Assembly: GCA_028284905.1 (NCBI GenBank)
Contig: JANQQU010000030.1
Coordinates: 124,001 to 188,000 of the forward strand
DNA length: 64,000 nt
Origin: Calditrichia bacterium
Lineage (GTDB): Bacteria; Calditrichota; Calditrichia; RBG-13-44-9; J075
Reading direction: 5' to 3'
Below are positions 17,603 through 25,486 of the stretch, one piece after another. The notes under the pieces are model-generated. The model was not told the origin of the DNA, searched no databases, and was given only the letters and a program-made list of their open reading frames with translations. The first letter of the stretch is position 1; each line of letters begins with the position of its first letter. Both the position numbers and the translations under genes were made by a program.

Positions 17603-20278
17603 TCACCTCCCGTTTTTGCCGTTGTAATGGATACTTTCACTAATAACAATCTCCCCACTGCCGCCATCCATTTTCAGCAGACTGCCGTTGGGAATTTGCC
17701 GGGTCGCATTTTTTACCCCAATAATGGTGGGAATACCGAGCTCCCGCCCGATAATCGCAGTATGGGATAAAACACTTCCTTTTTCCACGACAATGCCTTT
17801 CGCCGCCAGCATGAGAAACACCCACCCGGGATCAGTGGATTTCGCTACGAGAATATGATCCCCGCCAATATTCGCTGTTTCCGGATGATGGACGATTTGA
17901 GCCGGCGCCAGCACAACACCGGACGCGCAACCGGTTCCCCGTAATACGTTGCTGCTCGACTGAATCTCTTCGCAGGTTTGCAAATCTTGCAGATCAGGAA
18001 TCCCGCGCGTGATGAATCTTTCCGGTAGTTGCGAGGATTTATAGCTGGCATATTCCGTTTTGCGGAGCGCTACCAGTCCGGGTAAGTTTTTTGTGACCGC
18101 ACTTCCTTCCACTGTAGCAAATATTTCCTGATGGGTTAAGTAAAAGATGTCTTTCGCCGGAATGATTTCCCGGGCAGCAAGCAGTTCGCCAAAGCGCCGG
18201 AAAATGCGCCGAATAAGTCCAAAAAAGCGACTGCGGGCGAAGCGCATATTTTCCCGGTTTTTCACAGCCAACCGGCAATTGCGGAGAATGACGCTAAAAA
18301 ATAAGCGTTTGAGTGGGTGGTGCAGCGTCCGCCGAACAATTGCTTCTGCGTTTTCTCGAATCAGGCGATCCTGGCTTTCCAATTGCTCGACATTAAGTCC
18401 GCTGTTTGCATAATGGCGGATATACTGTAATAGTCGCTCCGGCGCTTCCCGGAATCCCGGCGTTTCTAACTTCAGTTCTTCAAAACTACGATCGCCATAA
18501 TGTTTTAGATAGCTTGCCAGTGATGTTTTCAATGTGGCAAAGGCGGGGTCGTATTGGATGCGGGCCCTGATAATCGGTATATTTTCATCCTGGAACAGTG
18601 CCCGATACAGCGGATTTTCCCGCACGTTTTCCGCCAGCTTAATGAGCATATGTACCGGCGCAACACTTTCCACACCGCTTTCCCCGGCGAGTAAATCGTT
18701 TTGTAAATTGGTATGCTTCTCCAGGCCCCAACGCTGGCAGAGCTGTTTGAGCCAGTGATAGTATTTCATCGCACAAAAATCGTTAAACAACGTTAGATGC
18801 CAAAAAGCGCTGAGAGAATTCGCAATCGAGTGGTAGTAGTGGATTAGCTCATTTTCATTGGCGTTGGCGATGTCCCAATCCCGCGCGGTTTTGTAAAAGG
18901 CGTTAAATTTCCGGAAGAATTTCCGGGCGTTTCCTTTACCACTGAGTAATTTCCAGGTGATAATCAGCCAACCATAACAGCGGTTCAACAGGGAGAGCTG
19001 CTGGCCGGGAAAATCCATCGGTTCGTCGATGCCGATCATTTCGTCCCACGCTTCCTTGTGCTTTTCAAATCCCGGTAGAAAGGAGAGCATCTGGTACCAG
19101 CTGAGAAGATTGTAATAGACGCGTCCGTTCAGCAAACCGAGCATTTGTTTGAACAGGGGCATGCTGCTCTTCAACACTTTCTTTTGCAGTAAAAAGCTGC
19201 GAGTGGTATTGCTAAACGCGGTTTCGTAACAGTCCTGGATAAAGCTGAAAGTGAGTGGCAAGGTTAAGCCGGGATAGCTCTCGACAATATTGGCATTATC
19301 CCAAACTCTACGGTAGCCTGGATGGAAAACGATTGGGCGGGATTGTAAAATAAACAAACGTCCTTGTTGGTCATAGGTCCATTCGATATCCTGCGGTTGC
19401 CCAAATTTTTGTTCCGCTTGTGCAGCTAGCTTGCTGAGCTCGCGAATTTGCTGATCGCTTAGCACAGCGTTTTTTTGCTTGGAAGGGGAGAGTGCCTCCA
19501 ATCGATGGCTTGATTCCGCCGTTGGGGCATAAATAAAAGCATTCTTTTTCTTCGGGATGGTTCTGTGAAAATCCCCGCTGTGGCGGTTGATTCGATAAGT
19601 GTCAGTATCTACCTGGTTGCTGACCACGCCTTCTCCTAATCCGAAACCAGCGGAGATAAGGCAGTATTGATGGCGATTTTCCGGATCATCACTAAACATC
19701 ACCCCGGAGGAGGTGGCACGAACCATTGGCTGGATAATCACCGCTGCGGAGATCGCCAGAGGATCCAGCCTTTTTTTATGGCGGTAAATGAGCGCACGTG
19801 GAGAAAAAGCAGACGCCCAGACCTGTTTGATTTTTTGGGGGATCTCGGAGAACGCCACATCGAGATAGGAATTCATTAATCCGGCAAAGGAATTTTTCGC
19901 CGAATCTTCTCCCAGCAAGGAAGAACGAACGGCGAAGTGCGTCTGCTTTGAAACTGCCGGTTTAATCTTCTCCCGGCACGCCTGCCATAATTTTTCCGGA
20001 AAAGGAAATTGTAGTATCAGTGTTTCAATTGCCGCGGTGGCTTCCTTCAGCTGTTGTTGGTTCTGATAATTTATTCCTTTTAAGTGATGCGCAATTGCTG
20101 GCCGCAACTCTCGAAAAACTTCCTGGAAATTCTTTGTGGAAACGACCCACCAGTCGGGAACATTAAATCCGTATTTCCTCAGGAGGAAGAGGTTCGCTGC
20201 TTTTCCGCCCACCAGTGCTGCTTTTGCAGCAAGTGGATTTTGCCAATCGAGAATAAGTTGTTGATGGTTTGCAGTCAT
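17603..20278 (-). CDS. PEP-synthase-family dikinase with rifampin-phosphotransferase architecture
   Basis: An 891-residue protein in three parts. Residues 1-320 are an ATP-grasp PPDK/PEP-synthase domain: LVGGKAANLFLLRKYGFNVP, FAVRSSLLGED, SAGFGLGEGVVSNQVDTDTY and FILQSRPIVF. The middle 430 residues are mostly helical and unassigned. The end is the swivelling phosphohistidine domain, GSVLSHTAIIGRELGIPTI, with histidine about 839. There is no C-terminal PEP-binding barrel, so this is not a true PEP synthase. Order and length match rifampin phosphotransferase, which splits ATP to AMP and phosphate and phosphorylates an acceptor bound by the middle domain. Inside a lipid operon the acceptor may be a lipid or head group. 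ATG 20278 is chosen because AAGGAG lies 6 nt upstream. Confidence 0.82.
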   Translation of the reverse strand: MTANHQQLILDWQNPLAAKAALVGGKAANLFLLRKYGFNVPDWWVVSTKNFQEVFRELRPAIAHHLKGINYQNQQQLKEATAAIETLILQFPFPEKLWQACREKIKPAVSKQTHFAVRSSLLGEDSAKNSFAGLMNSYLDVAFSEIPQKIKQVWASAFSPRALIYRHKKRLDPLAISAAVIIQPMVRATSSGVMFSDDPENRHQYCLISAGFGLGEGVVSNQVDTDTYRINRHSGDFHRTIPKKKNAFIYAPTAESSHRLEALSPSKQKNAVLSDQQIRELSKLAAQAEQKFGQPQDIEWTYDQQGRLFILQSRPIVFHPGYRRVWDNANIVESYPGLTLPLTFSFIQDCYETAFSNTTRSFLLQKKVLKSSMPLFKQMLGLLNGRVYYNLLSWYQMLSFLPGFEKHKEAWDEMIGIDEPMDFPGQQLSLLNRCYGWLIITWKLLSGKGNARKFFRKFNAFYKTARDWDIANANENELIHYYHSIANSLSAFWHLTLFNDFCAMKYYHWLKQLCQRWGLEKHTNLQNDLLAGESGVESVAPVHMLIKLAENVRENPLYRALFQDENIPIIRARIQYDPAFATLKTSLASYLKHYGDRSFEELKLETPGFREAPERLLQYIRHYANSGLNVEQLESQDRLIRENAEAIVRRTLHHPLKRLFFSVILRNCRLAVKNRENMRFARSRFFGLIRRIFRRFGELLAAREIIPAKDIFYLTHQEIFATVEGSAVTKNLPGLVALRKTEYASYKSSQLPERFITRGIPDLQDLQTCEEIQSSSNVLRGTGCASGVVLAPAQIVHHPETANIGGDHILVAKSTDPGWVFLMLAAKGIVVEKGSVLSHTAIIGRELGIPTIIGVKNATRQIPNGSLLKMDGGSGEIVISESIHYNGKNGR

Positions 20279-20288
20279 CACTATCTCC

Positions 20289-21215
20289 TTACAATCCCAG
20301 TGTAAATTCGCAGATAATTGCCAGGTAGCAGCTCAGGATGTATCCTTCCGTGTATGGCCTTAGCAGCGCGGTACCTGGCTTTTCCGTCAGTAGAAAACGG
20401 ATACCGGCAATTAACGGGAGGGTAAATCCCACCAGAAAAATGAGTAGAAAAATGAGAGAAAGCTGTAGCTGCTGTTGGAAGTAAACTCCGAGTAGTAAAG
20501 CAAGTAATTGAACCGCAATGGCAATAACTACAGATCCGCGAAAGCCGAAAATTTGCGAATAGGTGACGTAAGCATCTTCCGCCCGCGGGGCGCGGATTTT
20601 CCGCACAAATTCCCAGGAAAAGAGCAGCAACCAATACATCCCGATCAACCAGAGAATATTGCCGTCGATCTGCCGCCAGCTGAGTTGTTGCGCCTGCAGG
20701 TAAATTTGGGCGAGATAAATGAGCATGATTGGGATAATCGGATTGTGGGTGAGCAGATTCAGCAGCAAATGCTTTTTCAGGATTCTTGGAATGAAGAAAA
20801 ATTTGAACATTAGGAGGGCGTAGATTAATACAGCGGCGGCGATGAGAAAGTTAGAACTACTGCCGATTGATGGGATGAGGAAAAAGGCCATAGCAATAAA
20901 GAGGCTAAAGGCGATGTCATTCTTCAGGACTTTGCCGGAGGGGAGCGGGCGCTGCGGAAACAAGCGTTCGTCGATGTCCTGATCTTTCAATTCATCCATC
21001 AAGCGTAAAACCAGCAAGAGCATAAACACGCTCCAGGCGCCGACCAGGCTATATCCGCTCAGAAAATCGAAACTGGCACCTTTTATCCAGGAGAGCGCCA
21101 TCATAAAGCTGCCGGAAAGGAAAACTGCCTGCAGCAGGCGCTGCCCGGGAGGAAACATCTCTGTTAAATAAACAGCCATTCTTTTACTATATCCGCTTGT
21201 TGGGATGGGAATCAT
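20289..21215 (-). CDS. UbiA-superfamily membrane prenyltransferase-like protein
   Basis: A 308-residue integral membrane protein with about eight or nine hydrophobic segments. LVLRLMDELKDQDIDERLFPQ then RPLPSG (residues 69-94) is the first aspartate-rich motif, in the R-x-x-DE-x-KD-x-x-x-D form seen in a large UbiA subgroup. RAPRAEDAYVTYSQIFGFRG is the second conserved region. UbiA enzymes join an isoprenyl diphosphate to an acceptor; some make ether-lipid cores. The aspartates needed for magnesium-diphosphate binding are present. AAAAGGAG (21222-21229) sets ATG 21215; an 11-residue extension to 21248 has no ribosome site. The short gap to the dikinase holds only that gene's ribosome site. 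Substrates unknown. Confidence 0.75.
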   Translation of the reverse strand: MIPIPTSGYSKRMAVYLTEMFPPGQRLLQAVFLSGSFMMALSWIKGASFDFLSGYSLVGAWSVFMLLLVLRLMDELKDQDIDERLFPQRPLPSGKVLKNDIAFSLFIAMAFFLIPSIGSSSNFLIAAAVLIYALLMFKFFFIPRILKKHLLLNLLTHNPIIPIMLIYLAQIYLQAQQLSWRQIDGNILWLIGMYWLLLFSWEFVRKIRAPRAEDAYVTYSQIFGFRGSVVIAIAVQLLALLLGVYFQQQLQLSLIFLLIFLVGFTLPLIAGIRFLLTEKPGTALLRPYTEGYILSCYLAIICEFTLGL

Positions 21216-21228
21216 GATATTCTCCTTT

Positions 21229-22140
21229 TTAAGCCGGTACGATAACATTTAATGCCGAGGGCAGAAGCTTGATATTGAATGTCCGCGTTGGCGGGAGCGT
21301 CTCTCCATCCGCAAAAAAAGTCAACGGCTTTTCGGTTTGAACGGTCAGTTCGGATTCCTGCCATAAATGCGTCTGCGGGGAATAAATGTGTTGACCTTTT
21401 AGCACTTGTAGAATGACCGACAAAATGCCCAGGCGGGAGCGCAAGCTTTCGATCAAGCAGACATCGAAGCGTCCGTCATTGTTTTTTGCCTGTGGGGTCA
21501 TCTGGAAATGGGAGCCGAGAAAATGTTGATTATCGATCATCAGGAAAAGGCTGTCCCAATCAGCGACGGCGCCATTGCAACGAACGGTGACCGGATAACG
21601 ATGGGCGTCCTTCCGGAATAGAGACATCAGGGTTGCCAGCACGTATATTCTGCTACCGAGGAGGCGCAGCAGCAGTTTGCCGAAATAGGCACGCCGCTTC
21701 AATTTATTGGCGCGATGGCTGACGTCGCTGGCCATGCCGAACCCGCCCGCCGTAACGTAGCACCAGCCGTTAACAGAAATGATATCGGCCTGGCAATCAT
21801 TTCCATAACGGATAATCTCGCAGGCTTTTTCCGGATCGGCGGGAATTTGATATAAGTTGGCAAGATCGTTGGCAGTGCCGGCGGGGATAATACCCAGGGC
21901 AACATCGCGCCCGGCGATAATATTCAGCACTGCGTTGATGGTGCCATCGCCACCGACGGCGACAACAATATCAATTTTTTCGGCATCCAGCCTTCGCTGC
22001 AAATCTTCATGCATTTCCTCGACCGAAGGATGCTCGATGATGCCGGCAATGTATGGGGCAAATTGCTGATGAATAATTGATTTGATTTGCTCGCTACGGC
22101 CATTTTTCGCCCTGGGATTGATGACAACCAGCATTTTCAT
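21229..22140 (-). CDS. Diacylglycerol-kinase-family lipid kinase (YegS/DgkB-like)
   Basis: A 303-residue enzyme. VVINPRAKNGRS opens the domain. AVGGDGTINAVLN (61-73) is the nucleotide-binding GGDGT motif, and IPAGTANDLA (85-94) is the second glycine-rich motif. GGFGMASDVSHRANKLKRRAYFG fits the conserved stretch after the hinge, and FFADGETLPPT the C-terminal DGE element with a catalytic aspartate. The family phosphorylates diacylglycerol, phosphatidylglycerol, sphingoid bases or similar lipids. It is the first gene of the lipid operon. ATG 22138-22140 is chosen for its AAGGAG about 9 nt upstream; the 31-residue extension in this frame lacks one. Confidence 0.9.
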   Translation of the reverse strand: MKMLVVINPRAKNGRSEQIKSIIHQQFAPYIAGIIEHPSVEEMHEDLQRRLDAEKIDIVVAVGGDGTINAVLNIIAGRDVALGIIPAGTANDLANLYQIPADPEKACEIIRYGNDCQADIISVNGWCYVTAGGFGMASDVSHRANKLKRRAYFGKLLLRLLGSRIYVLATLMSLFRKDAHRYPVTVRCNGAVADWDSLFLMIDNQHFLGSHFQMTPQAKNNDGRFDVCLIESLRSRLGILSVILQVLKGQHIYSPQTHLWQESELTVQTEKPLTFFADGETLPPTRTFNIKLLPSALNVIVPA

Positions 22141-22546
22141 GATGCTTGCTCCTTCCTGGTTATTTTGCCAAACCGCGCTTTCTGAGGGCCGATTTGTTCC
22201 AGACATTGATTGCCTGCACCCTGGAAAGATCAATATCTATGCCAAAATGCTACTTGAGTTTTTTGGCTTTGTTATTATTGAGTTTATGGATTTTACTTGC
22301 GAGAAGGTAATTGTCCCAGAGTATACATTTTTAGACGTTGTTGCAAAAAAGTATACTGTGGCAATTTTTGTCGAGTTTGCCCAGGGTTATGGGAAAATAG
22401 CGCGGCGAGATGTGTTCGAAGAATAAAGCAGGGGCGACATATTTTTCTGCTACGATTAGAAGGTTAAAAAAACAAGGCGATCAGTAAAGAAGGCACCGAC
22501 CGCCCTGGTAATATTATTTGAAGCAAATGTTTCAAAACCGGCGATG
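22141..22546. other. Leader region of the lipid operon
   Basis: No gene is supported. A plus-strand frame (22082-22426) overlaps the kinase gene and has no ribosome site. The promoter of the lipid operon should lie here, but no clear -35/-10 pair was seen. Confidence 0.5.
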
Positions 22547-22709
22547 TTATAGATGCTCAAAACTCTCTGCACCATCGATGTTGACCCGGGTTGCAGTCAC
22601 TTTATTTTTATCGCCGGTTCGGTTATCAGGATTGCTACAAGCGATAATGATGACGCTGGTGACCAGCCACCATAACCATAAACTTACCTGATAATAATTA
22701 TCAATCATG
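22547..22709 (-). pseudogene. Small lipoprotein gene with a one-base frameshift in a T-run
   Basis: A strong AAGGAG lies 7 nt before an ATG at 22707-22709, but this frame stops after 24 codons. If one base is removed from the four-T run (A-run 22680-22683 on the plus strand) the frame reads 53 residues: MIDNYYQVSLWLWWLVTSV, then IIIACSNPDN, then a polar tail to a TAA at 22547. That product has a positively unremarkable but clearly hydrophobic signal and a lipobox-like IIAC, as in very small lipoproteins. The frameshift may be a true decay event, a sequencing or assembly error in the homopolymer, or slippage. I do not recognise a family. Confidence 0.45.
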
Positions 22710-23013
22710 CGTCGCTCCTTACATTATACGTTTTAATGATGCCGTCATTCATCATTTGGAATTATGGAATAGGTTTAACATCGTGCATCATCGATGTCTA
22801 AGGCATTTGTTTTAACGCCTCCCGAATTTCCTGGAAGCTCCCTGGAAACTGAGGGAAGCGCTGCTTGCAGTCTTCAATGTGACCCGGGTCATCTCGCTAG
22901 AAGTATCATCGAAAGTCTGGAAAGTTGGCAGAATTGATAAGAGGGCAAGAATAAGGTTGTAATAAAATTTTTTCAGGCAGGTTTGAAAGTAAATTTAAAA
23001 ACTGTCGAATATG
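22710..23013. other. Non-coding spacer
   Basis: No protein-like frame or RNA gene is seen on either strand in these 300 bp. Confidence 0.5.
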
Positions 23014-23178
23014 TCGCCCCTATGGGGTTAAAAATAGTCTTTAGCTAACTTGATGCTATAAATATGCCGTCCCGCTGGGATTTTTAGGGATAACGTATTT
23101 AATGTCAATTTAACGCCCTGTAGGGGCGTAATATTTATAGCTGTTTATTCGGCAAAGCCCCTTAGCCCTGTAGGGGCG
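23014..23178. repeat. Three copies of a short CCCTGTAGGGGCG hairpin repeat
   Basis: Copies lie at 23014-23027 (GCCCCTATGGGG), 23114-23128 (GCCCTGTAGGGGCG followed by TAATATTTATAGC) and 23165-23178 (GCCCTGTAGGGGCG). Each is a short palindrome. The last sits just past the stop of the beta-helix gene and may add a weak 3' hairpin to its transcript. From memory, similar sequences are common between genes in Bacteroidota relatives. Confidence 0.7.
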
Positions 23179-23181
23179 GAA

Positions 23182-25332
23182 TTAACGCATCAATATCATT
23201 TTTCGTTGCTGCACGAAGTTGCCGGCCCGCAAGCGGTAGATATAGATGCCGGAGCTGAGCGCCCTTCCCGAACGATCACGCCCATCCCAATGATATCGAT
23301 AATTACCCGCTGCTAACTCCTCTGCGACTAATTCGATCACTGCCTCTCCAAGAATATTATAAACTCGCAAGCTGACCCATTCGGACCTTGGAATTTCGAA
23401 TTCGATCATAGTTACCGGATTAAAAGGATTGGGATAATTTTGCTGCAGGAAATATTGAGATGGCAGATTCTCCGAGAGCGGTTCGAGTCCAACAGGCATT
23501 GCCGATTCGTGAGCACCGATATCGGGGCGGGAACCGAAAGGGGTCGGGCGCGGGTTGCCAGCAAAATCGTCATGTGGCGCGAAGTACCAAACTCCCTCGA
23601 TTTCAATGGAATCGATACCGGCACTAATGCAGGGACTGGCATCCGAAAGCTCAAAAGTCGTTGGGGAAAGAAAAGCCGGGTTCGCGTCGATGTTTCCCAG
23701 ACCTTCCCAACCATGCTGTACATCGCTATAGCGCACAGCTAATGTGCCGACGGATTGGGTAAGTTGTTCGGGAGTATTCTCCCAAAGGATCGTATTAACA
23801 ATTGTAACCTGACTAGAACTATCGACATAAACACCACCGCCGCTGCCGCTGGCCATATTATTAACGATAGTGCTATTGATGATTTCCGCCTGTAATGGTG
23901 CAAGTGGAGTGCCGGACGCGTAAACGGCAGCGCCAAGGGTAGCGCTATTCCCGGTGTATATATTGTTGCTGGATTGAATCATGCCGCGAATCAGACGCAT
24001 CCCGCCGCCAATGGATACCCCGCCTTCAGCAGAATTTTCTTGAAAATAATTACCGCTAACAATCCCAATGGAATTATTAATGGCGATGCCGCCACCGATG
24101 CCATAATCAAAAAGGCTGCTGGCGGTGTTTTTGAGAAATTGATTCCCGCGAATCCGGGGATAGTCGCCAGCGGAATCACCACTATCCTGAAGACCCAATC
24201 CTCCCCCCGAACCCCGCCCGGCAATACTTTTTGCCGTGTTGTTTTCAAAAAGATTATTTTCCACAAGAATATCCGCAGTGTTAAAAAGGAATAATCCGCC
24301 ACTGACGCCATTATCATCGACGGCATCAGCTAAATTCTCCCGGAAAATGTTCTCGCGGATTATGCTGTTTTGTAATGAATCCACCGCCCAAATATAACTC
24401 GCCCCACCGACAGCAAATGATTGTGCAACAACTGTATCTCGTTCGAAGGCATTGCCAGCCACATAAATTTCGGTCCTGCTGCCATCGATATACATACCGC
24501 CACCCCGGCCAATGCCATTGTTCGCTGAAAGGCGGTTGTCGCTAATTGCATTGTCGCTAACGTAAACTTGAGCATCAACGCCAGAAATTAAGATACCGCC
24601 GCCACCTCCAACGGCGGCACTGGTCGTGACACGATTTCCAGAGATATGATTTCCGGAAAGGCGAAAAAGAAAATCTTCCCCGGCGCAAAAAACACCGCCG
24701 CCAACGCCAATTTCGCCGGTTGAAATTTGATTATTCATAATTCGGTTATTAGTAATGGTGGCCCCAAAGTCACTCGTACAAAAAACACCACCGCCAGCTC
24801 GAAGCAAAACATTAAAAGGGTTTGTCCATAAGGTGCCGCTACCGCCCTGGATCGTAAAACCGCTCAGCACTGAGCTGGTATCTTCCCCGGCAGCAAAAGT
24901 GACGGCAGCACCGCTATCCGGATGGGTATGCTGACTACCGTCGATAATGGTATTGTTGATATGGCTGCTGTCCCCATTAATAATGAAATAGCTGGCAACG
25001 ACAATCGCTTTCCCCTTGAAATTGATATTCTCGAAATAGGTGTTTTCATCCACCAACACGGTGTCGCCATCTGCACTGTTGTTGATCGCTGCCTGAATGG
25101 AGGGATATTGCTGCGGCACCAGGTGACGGATGCCATTTATAGCAGTTTTGGGAGGAGTTCGCCGGTGCTTTGTAGCTTTTGCAGAATTAACCGGATAGCC
25201 AGCTATTGGAAATATCGCTTCCGGACTTAAGCTCTCATTCTCACTCATGGGGGAATTATTCTGGGAGAAAATTGGTGTTCCTATTCCAGCAAGGAATACA
25301 ATACACACACAAATAAGCATCGAACGCTGCAT
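23182..25332 (-). CDS. Secreted right-handed beta-helix protein with T9SS sorting domain
   Basis: A 716-residue protein. The signal peptide is MQRSMLICVCIVFLAGIGTP with cleavage after IFSQ. A segment beginning YPSIQAAINNSADGDTVLVD opens a choice-of-anchor/parallel beta-helix domain, followed by many NN-x-I and GGG-x-x-I coils (GGGGGILISG, GGGMYIDG, GGGLGLQDSG). RPDIGAHE closes the helix, and a type A sorting domain ends the protein (NYPNPFNPVTMIEFEIP, LGEAVIELV, GIYIYRL). Such proteins bind or cut polysaccharides at the cell surface; no catalytic residues were recognised. GAGGG precedes the ATG. It runs in the same direction as the MORN protein 150 bp upstream. Confidence 0.9.
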   Translation of the reverse strand: MQRSMLICVCIVFLAGIGTPIFSQNNSPMSENESLSPEAIFPIAGYPVNSAKATKHRRTPPKTAINGIRHLVPQQYPSIQAAINNSADGDTVLVDENTYFENINFKGKAIVVASYFIINGDSSHINNTIIDGSQHTHPDSGAAVTFAAGEDTSSVLSGFTIQGGSGTLWTNPFNVLLRAGGGVFCTSDFGATITNNRIMNNQISTGEIGVGGGVFCAGEDFLFRLSGNHISGNRVTTSAAVGGGGGILISGVDAQVYVSDNAISDNRLSANNGIGRGGGMYIDGSRTEIYVAGNAFERDTVVAQSFAVGGASYIWAVDSLQNSIIRENIFRENLADAVDDNGVSGGLFLFNTADILVENNLFENNTAKSIAGRGSGGGLGLQDSGDSAGDYPRIRGNQFLKNTASSLFDYGIGGGIAINNSIGIVSGNYFQENSAEGGVSIGGGMRLIRGMIQSSNNIYTGNSATLGAAVYASGTPLAPLQAEIINSTIVNNMASGSGGGVYVDSSSQVTIVNTILWENTPEQLTQSVGTLAVRYSDVQHGWEGLGNIDANPAFLSPTTFELSDASPCISAGIDSIEIEGVWYFAPHDDFAGNPRPTPFGSRPDIGAHESAMPVGLEPLSENLPSQYFLQQNYPNPFNPVTMIEFEIPRSEWVSLRVYNILGEAVIELVAEELAAGNYRYHWDGRDRSGRALSSGIYIYRLRAGNFVQQRKMILMR

Positions 25333-25486
25333 AGCTGTGTCCCTCGATAAATATATTGGTCTTTTTGCGTAGGTTTTTACGAATAGACGTTAAGCCTTTT
25401 CGACAATAAATGCAAAAAAATCTAATTCAGAATCGAGGAAAAACAAAAAGTAAGGATGCTTATTAGATGTTTTTCTAAGTAATTGC

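Noticed and set aside
22082-22426. Plus-strand frame of 114 codons upstream of the lipid operon
   Set aside because: It overlaps the start of the lipid kinase gene on the other strand, has no ribosome site, and its protein has no family-like features.
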